In this document: positions 43,541 through 51,661 of the stretch, in pieces
Position numbering within the stretch: position 1 is the stretch's first letter
Layout of the letters: each line of letters starts with the position of its first letter
Source of the DNA: Methylomonas sp. MK1
Lineage (GTDB): Bacteria > Pseudomonadota > Gammaproteobacteria > Methylococcales > Methylomonadaceae
Length of the DNA: 64,000 bases
Direction of reading: 5' to 3'
Assembly: GCF_000365425.1 (NCBI RefSeq)
Contig: NZ_AQOV01000002.1
Span: 186,001-250,000, forward strand
Program-made: the position numbers and the translations under genes
The notes under the pieces: model-generated
The model's input: the letters and a program-made list of their open reading frames with translations, nothing else
Told to the model about the DNA's origin: nothing
The model's database searches: none

Positions 43541-43645
43541 ATGGTTCCCACGCTCCGGCGTTGGAACCGAGCCAGGGACGCTCCAGCGTCCCGAACCGCA
43601 GGAGCGGTTCAACATACATTCCCGCGCTGAAGCGTGGGTACAATA
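43541..43645. repeat. TTCCCACGCT-type hairpin repeat cluster between DUF4242 and mtoX
   Basis: Several hairpins in a row: GTTCCCACGCTccggCGTTGGAAC (imperfect), GGGACGCTccAGCGTCCC, GAACCGcaggaGCGGTTC and CCCGCGCTgaAGCGTGGG. The family TTCCCACGCT ... AGCGTGGGAA recurs at 47652-47673. Non-coding; it separates the DUF4242 gene from mtoX by 135 bp. Confidence 0.75.
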
Positions 43646-43666
43646 ACAACAAGGGGAGAGAACACC

Positions 43667-44977
43667 ATGACATTTAAACTAAGCACCTTTACCGCCGCGC
43701 TAATGCTCGGCACCGCCAGCTTGTCCGCCAGCGCCGACGAAACCTGCGCCTCGCCGTATATGGCGAAAATCACCGGCCAGGAGGATTTCGTGTACATCTG
43801 GACCTTGGGCGCGGAAGGCATTGGCGACGAGCAGGACAAGCTGGTCACCGTCGACGTCAATCCCAAGTCGGCCAAGTACGGCAAGGTGATCGGCAGCCTG
43901 TCGGTCGGCGGCCGCAACGAAGCTCACCATTCCGACTTTACCGACGACCGTAAATTTCTGTGGGCCGGCGGTCTGGATACCAACAAGATTTTCATCTTCG
44001 ACGTGTCTACCGACCCGGCCAAACCCAAGCTCAGCAAAACCATCACCGATTTCGTGGCCAAGAGCGGCGGCGTAGTCGGCCCGCACAGCTTGTACGCCTT
44101 GCCGGGCCGGATGATCATCACCGGCTTGTCAAATAACAAAGATCACGGCGGCCGCACCGCGATTGTGGAATACAGCAACGCCGGCGACTACATCGCCACC
44201 TACTGGCTGCCGACCGACAGCAACTTAGAAGGCGCGATCAAATCCGGTAAATACGCCGACGGCTATAACTACGACGTGCGGGTATTGCCGCGTAAAAACT
44301 TGATGCTGACCTCGTCGTTTACCGGCTGGTCGAATTACATGATGGACTTCGGCAAAATGCTGGCCGACCCGGAAGCGATGAAACGCTTCGGCAACACCGT
44401 GGTGCAATGGGACCTACACAGCCGCCAGCCGAAAAAAGTCTTCGACGTACCGGGTGCGCCATTAGAAATTCGTTGCGCCTGGGCGGAAGAGCATAACTAC
44501 TGCTTCACCAGCACCGCGTTGACTTCCAAAATCTGGTTGATTCATCAAGATGATAAGGGCGAATGGCAAGCCAAGGATGTCGCGGACATCGGCGAACCGG
44601 CCAAAATCCCGCTGCCGGTAGATATTTCCATCTCCAGCGACGATAAAACCTTGTGGGTCAACACCTTTATGGACGGCAAGACCCGCCGCTTCGACATCAG
44701 CGACCCTTTCCACCCCAAACAAGTGTTCGAGCAAAAAATCGGCGCCCAGGTCAATATGGTGTCTTCCAGCTGGGACGGCAAACGCCTGTATTACACCTCG
44801 TCGCTGCTGGCGAACTGGGATAAGAAAGGCGCGGACAACGAGCAATTCTTCAAAGCCTATAGCTGGGATGGCAGCAAGTTGACCGAGCAGTTCTCGATTG
44901 ATTTCAATAAAGAGAAGCTGGGTAGGGCGCATCAAATGCGGTTTGGGGCGTATGCTTTATATGGCAAAGCGCCGTAA
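43667..44977 (+). CDS. mtoX: Periplasmic methanethiol oxidase (SBP56 family)
   Basis: 436 aa. Homologue of selenium-binding protein SBP56 and bacterial MtoX, the copper enzyme that oxidises methanethiol to formaldehyde, H2S and H2O2. A Sec signal peptide (MTFKLSTFTAALMLGTASLS, cleavage at SASA-DE) places it in the periplasm. Start chosen at 43667 with ribosome site GGGGAG. Family stretches: CASPYMAKITGQEDFVYIWT, GRNEAHHSDFTDDRKFLWAGGLDT, VGPHSLYALPGRMIITGLSN, and DVPGAPLEIRCAW. Linked to the SCO-MauG fusion downstream, as in described mtoX clusters, but separated by repeats and inserted genes. Confidence 0.92.
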   Translation: MTFKLSTFTAALMLGTASLSASADETCASPYMAKITGQEDFVYIWTLGAEGIGDEQDKLVTVDVNPKSAKYGKVIGSLSVGGRNEAHHSDFTDDRKFLWAGGLDTNKIFIFDVSTDPAKPKLSKTITDFVAKSGGVVGPHSLYALPGRMIITGLSNNKDHGGRTAIVEYSNAGDYIATYWLPTDSNLEGAIKSGKYADGYNYDVRVLPRKNLMLTSSFTGWSNYMMDFGKMLADPEAMKRFGNTVVQWDLHSRQPKKVFDVPGAPLEIRCAWAEEHNYCFTSTALTSKIWLIHQDDKGEWQAKDVADIGEPAKIPLPVDISISSDDKTLWVNTFMDGKTRRFDISDPFHPKQVFEQKIGAQVNMVSSSWDGKRLYYTSSLLANWDKKGADNEQFFKAYSWDGSKLTEQFSIDFNKEKLGRAHQMRFGAYALYGKAP

Positions 44978-45011
44978 GTTAGTTGTAATGCATTTCAGTT
45001 GAAAATGACCG

Positions 45012-45043
45012 TGGCCTTTATGACGATTTGTTTATAAAGGCCA
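45012..45043 (+). terminator. Hairpin after mtoX
   Basis: TGGCCTTTAT (45012-45021) and ATAAAGGCCA (45034-45043), a perfect 10-bp stem with a 12-nt loop, 35 bp after the mtoX stop. No T-run, so a moderate terminator or mRNA 3' stabiliser. Confidence 0.55.
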
Positions 45044-45110
45044 TGAGGTATGCAGTATTATCTGAAGATGCGAATAGGAATGTAATGGTCGTGTGCCGTG
45101 GAGACTAGTC

Positions 45111-45287
45111 ATGAATGCTCAACCTCAGTTTATTACCGATGCGAATGGCGAAAAAACGGCAGTCATTCTGCCAATAGCCGACTATCAAGAACTCATGGAA
45201 GACTTGGCTGATTTAGCCGCAATTGCTGAACGAAAAGACGAACCCAGCATTCCATTTGAGACGGCGTTGTCAGAAATAGGTTTATGA
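45111..45287 (+). CDS. Type II antitoxin, Phd/RelB-like, with broken partner
   Basis: 58 aa: MNAQPQFITDANGEKTAVIL, PIADYQELMEDLADLAAIAER, a Phd/YefM-like fold that normally neutralises a RelE toxin. Start at 45111 after GGAGA. The stop overlaps the ATG of the toxin remnant (ATGA). Its toxin is truncated, so the gene may be an orphan antitoxin. Confidence 0.85.
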   Translation: MNAQPQFITDANGEKTAVILPIADYQELMEDLADLAAIAERKDEPSIPFETALSEIGL

Positions 45288-45373
45288 CGGCCTATGCCGT
45301 TGAGATCAAGCGGAGCGCGCAAAAGGAGTTGTTGCAATTGCTTAAGGCGGTTGCTGAAAAGGTTGTGACGTAA
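45284..45373 (+). pseudogene. Truncated RelE/ParE toxin remnant
   Basis: ATG GACs overlap the antitoxin stop, and the frame codes for only 29 residues (MTAYAVEIKRSAQKELLQLL, then KAVAEKVVT) before a stop codon. The sequence fits the start of a RelE-type toxin, which is normally about 85 residues. The structured repeat copy D begins 38 bp downstream, so the rest of the toxin was probably lost on insertion or by deletion. Confidence 0.7.
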
Positions 45374-45411
45374 ATTAGATGCAGTCTGGGGTAAAGGTCA
45401 TTATTAATTTG

Positions 45412-45662
45412 GTGTCGCTATCGCGACTGGTGTTTTAAAGTCGGGTCTCGGCCCGACGGCCGAGATACTTTCTTTTGCTCCGCCAAAAGAAAGTATCCAA
45501 AGAAAAGGCGGCCCGGATGCCGCTTTGATCCTGCGCTCCGAAGCTTTTATCGAGGGTCGGCAGAAGGGACTTCCCAGCCCCTCCGCCGACGCACCGCATC
45601 CCTGCGGCGCCCCTTCGGGCTGATCTCGATAAAAGCCCCGGTGCTCGGCGCGGCATACGGGA
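45412..45662 (+). repeat. Structured 250-bp dispersed repeat, copy D
   Basis: Begins gtgtcgctatcgcgact, ends ggcgcggcatacggga. Hairpins: ATACTTTCTTTTG/CAAAAGAAAGTAT, GTCGGC/GCCGAC, GCACCGCA/TGCGGCGC (one mismatch), outer pair GCTTTTATCGAG/CTCGATAAAAGC. Inserted after the toxin remnant. The stretch 45374-45797 holds nothing else but this and the small repeat at 45706-45776. Confidence 0.85.
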
Positions 45663-45705
45663 GAAACCCCGCGCTAAATCCGCAGCTTATTATTTACGAA
45701 GTTTT

Positions 45706-45776
45706 GTAGGGTGCATTAGCGGTAGCGTAATGCGCCGAATGATTAGTGCCAAAATACTCAATGCACCTTACGTCTT
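45706..45776. repeat. GTAGGGTGCATTAGCG-type palindromic repeat, second copy
   Basis: TGTAGGGTGCATTAGCGGTA followed by GCGTAATGCGCCGAAT and later AATGCACCTTACG. Matches the repeat at 6270-6361 and again follows a copy of the 250-bp structured repeat, so the two element types tend to sit together. Confidence 0.65.
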
Positions 45777-45797
45777 TTAAATTATGAGTTTAGGAAA

Positions 45798-47222
45798 ATG
45801 CAATTAGCCAAACTACGTATTGAGCCTTCACACTTGGCTATAGCTGCTCTTTGTCTCTGGTTTTTTTCGCTCTTTTTTCCAGGGTTTAAATATGGATTTG
45901 GAGGAGAGACTCTAAATGGTATTTATATATTGTTACTCGGGATACCGTTTGGTTGGATGAGTAACGGATGGGCCGTTTATGCAAACGTATTCTTTATTTC
46001 AGTATTCTTTAAAGTAATCAGTGAAAAAAAACCGGTCTGGTCGGTTTTATTTATGGTTGGATTCGCAGCTACTTTGCCCCTCTGTAATGAAATACTTGTC
46101 AACGAAAATGGGGGAATGTCACCGATTACTGCCTGGGGGTGGGGCGCTATTATCTGGATTGAAGCTCTAATTCTGATGGCTTGCGCCGCATTCGTACAAA
46201 TAGGGCTTCTAGGTGCTCGGGGTTTGTGGTTGTCGGGTATTTTAATGATTGCCGTATTTTTAGGCGTCTACCAGTTGCATTTGCGCCAATTGCGAGAAGC
46301 TAATGAGCAGGAAAAAACGCTGTTTCTAAGTGGAAAAATGGCGTTCATGACGCTCGATCCTTGTGGAATTGAAGTGACTTGGCCCGAACGACAAATGATC
46401 CAGTCTAATGCCACGCTTGGCGTATACATGGATGCCCAACTGACTGAACCAAAAAAAGGCATGCCTCATTTATATCTTCCTATGCCTGACAATTACATTG
46501 AAATACAGGATGACCGCGAATGGATGGTTTATGGGCAATATAAGGGTTATGGTATTCGTGTACTTCGAGCCAAACAGAATAACTATCCAGTATTGGAAGC
46601 CAAAGCAAATCAAGGTGGTGCGGTTATTCGATTGATCGGTGAAAAAAAAGAAGTATTGTTTGAACAGCTGTTAAGAATTAAGTCTCTGGGAGATCGTAGT
46701 TATTATTGCCCATTAGATAGTCAATATGAGAAGAATTATCCACAGGGAAAGTTGGCGGACGGGGTTGATTCCGCGTTAAAAATAGTTTTAGGTTTTAACG
46801 GCTCACCAAAACAAATGGAGAAAAAATCGGCAATATCGGATGAGCTAGCAGAGGAACACTGCGGCTTTCACATGATACGCCTTAAAGATGGAAAACTTCA
46901 TGGTGTTATGGACAGACGTAATGTAATCATCGATTTTTCATGGATTGAAGATTACACGGAGTTTTGCTCGGATCATTACGTTGCGCTGGTTCAAGTTAAC
47001 GAGGGGACCAAGAATGATCATTCATTAGGTGGTAGCATGTTTTTATTTGATCGGAACACACTACGCCCAATTGTAAGGTTTACAAGCAATTCCAGAAAAG
47101 GCTCTGATAAATATAGTTTTTTAAACCCGAACAAACTTCAATCTGTGCGTATCAGTCAGTCTTCAATGCTGGTGCAAACAGAAATCGGTCAACTAATAGC
47201 TGAAAATGCTGAGTTTTTTTAA
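45798..47222 (+). CDS. Membrane protein of unknown function, between repeat copies D and E
   Basis: 474 aa. Four or five membrane helices in the first 170 residues (LAIAALCLWFFSLFFPGF, ANVFFISVFFKVI, VLFMVGFAATLPL, AIIWIEALILMACAAFVQI, SGILMIAVFLGVYQL) then a 300-residue soluble domain with beta-rich, WG-repeat-like stretches (RLKDGKLHGVMDRRNVIIDF). No known motif. AT-rich relative to flanking genes, with an ATG preceded by TAGGAAA. The surrounding repeat copies suggest a cassette gained in the middle of the mtoX locus. Confidence 0.7.
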   Translation: MQLAKLRIEPSHLAIAALCLWFFSLFFPGFKYGFGGETLNGIYILLLGIPFGWMSNGWAVYANVFFISVFFKVISEKKPVWSVLFMVGFAATLPLCNEILVNENGGMSPITAWGWGAIIWIEALILMACAAFVQIGLLGARGLWLSGILMIAVFLGVYQLHLRQLREANEQEKTLFLSGKMAFMTLDPCGIEVTWPERQMIQSNATLGVYMDAQLTEPKKGMPHLYLPMPDNYIEIQDDREWMVYGQYKGYGIRVLRAKQNNYPVLEAKANQGGAVIRLIGEKKEVLFEQLLRIKSLGDRSYYCPLDSQYEKNYPQGKLADGVDSALKIVLGFNGSPKQMEKKSAISDELAEEHCGFHMIRLKDGKLHGVMDRRNVIIDFSWIEDYTEFCSDHYVALVQVNEGTKNDHSLGGSMFLFDRNTLRPIVRFTSNSRKGSDKYSFLNPNKLQSVRISQSSMLVQTEIGQLIAENAEFF

Positions 47223-47238
47223 GTTTTCACTTCGGTCG

Positions 47239-47290
47239 GTAGGGCCGTAGATGTGCTGAACAACGTTAAGCGCATCGTTCGCGATAGTTA
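47239..47290. repeat. GATGTGCTGAACAACG-type repeat, partial copy
   Basis: Shares gatgtgctgaacaacgt and aagcgcatcg and tcgcga with the complete element at 59893-59964, but the right terminal inverted repeat is missing. It lies between the membrane protein gene and copy E. Confidence 0.6.
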
Positions 47291-47315
47291 ATTTTGATAT
47301 TCCGGGATGGTTTTA

Positions 47316-47566
47316 TCCCCTATGCCGCGCCGAGCACCGGAGCTTTTGGATGGAATAGCCCGTAGGGGCGATGCATGGATGCATCGCGTTGCCGAAGGGG
47401 CAGGAAGCCCCTTTCGGCGACCCCGTTCAAAAGCGAGGAGCGCAGGAAATAAGCGGCATCCGGGTCGCCTTTTCTTTGGATACTTTCTTTTGGCGACGCA
47501 AAAGAAAGTATCTCGGCTGTCGGGCCGAGACCCGACATTAAATCAAGCCGTCGCGTCAGCGGCACC
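47316..47566 (-). repeat. Structured 250-bp dispersed repeat, copy E
   Basis: Reverse orientation, tcccctatgccgcgcc to ggcacc. Hairpins ATACTTTCTTTTG/CAAAAGAAAGTAT (inner part identical to B and D), GTTGCCGAA-type and GCGATGCA/TGCATCGC as in copy A. The left flank ccgggatggtttt matches the right flank of copy B read in reverse. It ends 19 bp before the SCO-MauG frame. Confidence 0.85.
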
Positions 47567-47585
47567 AAATGAGTAAACACCATCC

Positions 47586-49580
47586 ATGAAACACCCTTAT
47601 CGCCAGAGTTTACATTGTCTGCACCCCGACGCCCGAGCGTCCGCCGCAGCATTCCCACGCTGGAGCGTGGGAACGATAGGGCTCCTATGCTTCCTCTTTA
47701 ACCTGGTGATGCCAATAAGCCAAGCGCAGGAAACTAAACCCTTAGCCCCCGGCTACACCGCCCTACCTTTCGAACCGGCAAAACCCGGCACCTACACCCT
47801 GCCGATTATCAATCCAGCCGCCAACGGCGAAGTCCTAACCACCAACAACCAGCCCAAAAAACTCCACGACTTGATGGGCGACAAAATCATAATACTCAGC
47901 TTCATCTACGCCGCTTGCAGCGACGTCAACGGCTGCCCGTTGGCAACCCAGGTGTTGCAAAAAATCAGCCGGCAATTGCAAAAACAGCCGGAGTTGGCTG
48001 ACAAACTCAGATTATTAACGCTGAGCTTCAACCCCACGCAAGACACGCCGGAAATGATGCGCCATTACGGCGAGGGCTTTAAAACCGGGGATTTTGATTG
48101 GCAGTTTCTGACTACGCGCGACGAGGCCGCTTTGCAGCCGATCCTCGACGGTTACCAACAAAACGTGCAAAAAGTCTACGACGACAAAGGCCAGTTCACT
48201 GGTACGTTTTCGCATTTGCTGCGGGTGTATTTGATCGATAAAGACAAGAACGTCCGTAACATTTATAGCGTGGATTTTCTGCATGCCGACACCCTGATCA
48301 ACGATGTAAAAACCTTGCTGGCCGACGCCAAACCGCAAGCCGCGCCGCTACCGGCACAGGCTGAAATGTTGTTTCAGCCCGGCGACAATAAGCAAAACTA
48401 CCAACAAGCCGATTACCAAACTCGCTCCTTAGCGCTGGCCCAGCGTCTGGGTCAGCCGACTAATTTGCTGGTGTTTGCGCAAAAGCCGTTGCTGGGGTTG
48501 CCGAAATTGCCAGTGCCTGAAGACAATCCGCTCACGCCATCCAAAATCGCGCTGGGCCGTAAGCTGTTCTTCGACCGGCGGTTATCGTTGAACAATACCT
48601 TTTCCTGCGCGATCTGCCATATCCCGGAGCAGGGTTTTAGTAACAACGAAATGACCACCGCGGTGGGGATTGAGGGGCGTAGCGTCCGGCGCAACAGTCC
48701 GTCCTTATATAACGTCGGTTATGCGCAATTGTTGTTTCATGATGGCCGAGAGAACAGTCTGGAGCAGCAAGCCTGGGGGCCGCTGCTGGCGCATAATGAA
48801 ATGGCGAACCCGTCCATCGGCTATGTAGTGGATAAGCTAAAAACCAGCGCCGATTATCGCGGGCTGTTCGAAAAAGCCTTCAACAAAGGGCCGACGATGG
48901 AAACCATCGGTCAGGCTTTGGCTAGTTATCAGCGCACTTTGAATGCGGCCGATTCGCCGTTCGACCGTTGGTATTTCGGCAAACAAAAAGACGCACTGAG
49001 CGAGACGGCCCAGCGCGGCTTTGCCTTATTCACCGGCAAAGCCGGTTGCAGTGCTTGCCATAGCATCGGTGAAAAATCCGCCTTATTTACCGATCAAAAG
49101 CGCCATAACACTGGTATCGGCTATACCGAGTCCATGCAAAAAGTCCCGGAAAAGCAAAGAGTGCAAGTCGCGCCCGGCTTGTTTGTGGAGGTAAATAGCG
49201 ACAATCTGAAAGGTCTGAATGCTGATAAACCGGGCGATCTGGGCTATTACGAGATCAGTCAAAATCCCGCCGACCGCTGGGCTTACAAAACCCCGTCGCT
49301 GCGTAATGTCGCGCTCAGTGCGCCCTACATGCATAACGGTTCCTTGCCGACTTTGGCAGAGGTGGTGAAGTTTTACAATCAAGGCGGCGCGGCCAACGAA
49401 AATTTATCGCCCTTGCTCAAACCGCTGGGATTGTCCGCGCAGGAAAGCGCCGACCTGGTAGTGTTTTTGGAAGCGCTGAGCGGCGGTAACGTCGGCGCCT
49501 TGATTTCCGATGCTTTTGCCGCGCCGGTCGGCGATAACGGAACGGCGGGGCAGCCGCCGAGCGCCGGCAAAGGTCGATAG
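47586..49580 (+). CDS. SCO1/SenC - MauG-type dihaem cytochrome c peroxidase fusion
   Basis: 664 aa. Residues 65-245 are SCO-like, with copper ligands CSDVNGCP (Cys111, Cys117) and His210 in THSHLL-type FSHLLRVYLID. Residues 300-650 are a dihaem peroxidase: haem sites CAICH (341-345) and CSACH (488-492), with HDGREN and YKTPSLRNVALSAPYMHNGS. Normally two adjacent genes of the mtoX operon. The signal peptide is VGTIGLLCFLFNLVMPISQA; residues 1-26 of the listed frame are encoded by repeat sequence, so a GTG at 47667 is the better biological start. Periplasmic; proposed MtoX copper insertion and maturation. Confidence 0.88.
   Translation: MKHPYRQSLHCLHPDARASAAAFPRWSVGTIGLLCFLFNLVMPISQAQETKPLAPGYTALPFEPAKPGTYTLPIINPAANGEVLTTNNQPKKLHDLMGDKIIILSFIYAACSDVNGCPLATQVLQKISRQLQKQPELADKLRLLTLSFNPTQDTPEMMRHYGEGFKTGDFDWQFLTTRDEAALQPILDGYQQNVQKVYDDKGQFTGTFSHLLRVYLIDKDKNVRNIYSVDFLHADTLINDVKTLLADAKPQAAPLPAQAEMLFQPGDNKQNYQQADYQTRSLALAQRLGQPTNLLVFAQKPLLGLPKLPVPEDNPLTPSKIALGRKLFFDRRLSLNNTFSCAICHIPEQGFSNNEMTTAVGIEGRSVRRNSPSLYNVGYAQLLFHDGRENSLEQQAWGPLLAHNEMANPSIGYVVDKLKTSADYRGLFEKAFNKGPTMETIGQALASYQRTLNAADSPFDRWYFGKQKDALSETAQRGFALFTGKAGCSACHSIGEKSALFTDQKRHNTGIGYTESMQKVPEKQRVQVAPGLFVEVNSDNLKGLNADKPGDLGYYEISQNPADRWAYKTPSLRNVALSAPYMHNGSLPTLAEVVKFYNQGGAANENLSPLLKPLGLSAQESADLVVFLEALSGGNVGALISDAFAAPVGDNGTAGQPPSAGKGR
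47652..47673. repeat. TTCCCACGCT hairpin overlapping the start of the SCO-MauG gene
   Basis: TTCCCACGCTggAGCGTGGGAA, a perfect 10-bp stem. It is translated within the long reading frame as AFPRWSVGT, the typical translation of this repeat. The GTG in its right arm (47667) is in frame with the signal peptide. Confidence 0.8.
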
Positions 49581-49663
49581 CCGCCGGGTTGGCCGGTTTT
49601 CTGTCACAAAATGGTAATATGACGCTGCTAACTTAACAGGATCATTGGACCTTTAGACTAAAC

Positions 49664-50362
49664 ATGCTTATGTCGAACTTGAAAATCCTGGTCGTGGAAG
49701 ACGAAGAAGCTATCAGGGAGATGCTGGTCATGGTGTTGGAGCAGGCCAACCTGACTGTGATCGCCGTTGGTAGCGCCGAGCAGGCAAGGGAGAGTCTGGC
49801 CGATAACATGGTGGATCTAATTATCCTGGACTGGATGCTGCCGGGCATTAGCGGTGTTGAACTGGCTCGACGCCTGAAAAACGAGCCGGGCTACAAGGAA
49901 TTGCCTATCATTTTGCTCACCGCGCGCGGCGAGGAAGAAGACAAGATTCGCGGTTTGGAAATTGGTGCCGACGATTATGTGACCAAGCCTTTTTCGCCGA
50001 AAGAACTCATCGCCCGGATCAAGGCTGTGATGCGCCGCAGCGGTAAGCTGTCGGAATCCGGCCTGCTCAGCGTAGGCGACCTGACCCTGGACGCCGAGCA
50101 ACACAAGCTGACTATCGCCGGCCGCAGTCTGGAAGTCAGTCCTACCGAGTTTAGATTGATGCAGTTTTTTATGACCAATCCCGATAAGGTTTACAGCCGC
50201 ACCCATTTGCTGGATCAGGTCTGGGGCCGTAGCGTGTACATCGAGGAACGAACTGTGGATGTGCATATTCGCCGCCTGCGCAAAATCCTGGCCGAATACG
50301 GCCGCGAGGAACTGATCCAGACCGTACGCGGATTCGGTTACCGCTTTTCGATGGCAGACTGA
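49664..50362 (+). CDS. phoB: Phosphate regulon response regulator PhoB
   Basis: OmpR-type regulator that activates phosphate-starvation genes. 232 aa: receiver with VVEDEE, phospho-Asp in LIILDWMLPG, and Lys in YVTKPFSPKEL; winged-helix DNA-binding domain with TEFRLMQFFMTNPDKVYSR, VWGRSVYIEERTVDVHIRRL and TVRGFGYRF. Followed after 6 bp by phoR. phoU and pst genes are not in view. Confidence 0.93.
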   Translation: MLMSNLKILVVEDEEAIREMLVMVLEQANLTVIAVGSAEQARESLADNMVDLIILDWMLPGISGVELARRLKNEPGYKELPIILLTARGEEEDKIRGLEIGADDYVTKPFSPKELIARIKAVMRRSGKLSESGLLSVGDLTLDAEQHKLTIAGRSLEVSPTEFRLMQFFMTNPDKVYSRTHLLDQVWGRSVYIEERTVDVHIRRLRKILAEYGREELIQTVRGFGYRFSMAD

Positions 50363-50368
50363 TTATTC

Positions 50369-51643
50369 ATGCAGCGTTGGCAGCGGGAAATAAATATTGC
50401 GATTGCTTTACTGATACCGGCTTTGGTGCTGAGTTTTTTTGTCGGGCATTTCAGTCATTTTTTGTTGGCGATTACGCTATTTCTGTATATCAGGCAGACC
50501 ATCAGCATCAACAAGCTGGAACGTTGGCTCAGTCAGGGCGGAATCGGCGAACGGCCCGATTTTAAAGGCATCTGGGGCGACATCTACTATCACCTGTATA
50601 AAATCCGTAAAAGTCAGAAACGCCGCAAGAAAAAGCTCGGCAAGATGCTGGAGAGTTTTCGAAAATCCACCAGCGCCTTACCCGATGCGATTGTGGTGTT
50701 GGGCGCGTATGGCGAGATCGAGTGGAGCAATAAGGTTGCCCACGATTTTTTGGGGCTGAAACGATCCGATAATGGCCAACGGATTCCTAATCTGGTGCGG
50801 CATCCGCTGTTTATTCAGTATCTAAAAGATCAGGATTACCAAAACAAGATCTGCATTCCATCGCCGATCAACGAAAACATGATTTTGCAAATCGGTATCT
50901 TCCCTTACGGGGCCGGATTGCGCCTGCTGATGGCTCAGGATGTTACCCATTTGAAGAATATCGAACGGATGCGCACCGACTTTGTGGCCAATGTGTCGCA
51001 CGAGTTACGCACGCCGATTACCGTGTTGCGCGGTTATCTCGAGACCTTGCAGGAACTTGACGACGGAACGGGTCCTTACACGCGCTCGTTTCAAAACATG
51101 GCGGCGCAAACCGAACGCATGCAAGCATTGATAGACGATTTGCTGCTACTGGCGCGCCTGGAAAGCAAAACTAAAAAATTCGAATGCGTCAATGTTCCGG
51201 AGTTGCTGGGGCAGGTTTGCCGGGAAAGCGATCTGCTGGAACGGGACGAGCGCCGGGTCGAGCTGGTTTTGGATAGCCGAGCCAATGTACGTGGCGATAT
51301 GGAGGAATTGCGCAGCGCCTTCAGCAATCTGTTGGTCAATGCCATGAAATATTCGCAGCCTAGCTCGCCGGTTAAAGTGAGTTGGCGGGCTAAGCCCGAC
51401 GGCAGCGTTTATTTTGAGGTGGAAGACTTTGGTGACGGGATCTCTAGTGTGGATATTCCCAGGATTACCGAACGCTTTTACCGCGCGGAAATTAAACGCA
51501 ATCAAAAAATCCCCGGCACCGGTTTGGGCTTGGCCATCGTCAAACATGTGTTGGTCAGGCATGATGCCAAGCTGGACATTGAAAGCCAACTGGGCAAAGG
51601 CAGTAAATTCCGTTGCGTGTTTCCGCGGCAGCGCGTGTGTTGA
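50369..51643 (+). CDS. phoR: Phosphate regulon sensor kinase PhoR
   Basis: 424 aa. Two short membrane helices at the N-terminus (NIAIALLIPALVLSFFV, SHFLLAITLFLYI), PhoR-type linker, PAS (ALPDAIVVLGAYGEIEWSN), HisKA with the phospho-His in FVANVSHELRTPITVLRGYL, and HATPase_c with NLLVNAMKYS, DFGDGI and GTGLGLAIVKH. Partner of PhoB upstream; no other gene is cotranscribed because the next one is convergent. Confidence 0.93.
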   Translation: MQRWQREINIAIALLIPALVLSFFVGHFSHFLLAITLFLYIRQTISINKLERWLSQGGIGERPDFKGIWGDIYYHLYKIRKSQKRRKKKLGKMLESFRKSTSALPDAIVVLGAYGEIEWSNKVAHDFLGLKRSDNGQRIPNLVRHPLFIQYLKDQDYQNKICIPSPINENMILQIGIFPYGAGLRLLMAQDVTHLKNIERMRTDFVANVSHELRTPITVLRGYLETLQELDDGTGPYTRSFQNMAAQTERMQALIDDLLLLARLESKTKKFECVNVPELLGQVCRESDLLERDERRVELVLDSRANVRGDMEELRSAFSNLLVNAMKYSQPSSPVKVSWRAKPDGSVYFEVEDFGDGISSVDIPRITERFYRAEIKRNQKIPGTGLGLAIVKHVLVRHDAKLDIESQLGKGSKFRCVFPRQRVC

Positions 51644-51661
51644 GGCGTGGCTGAATCGCGG

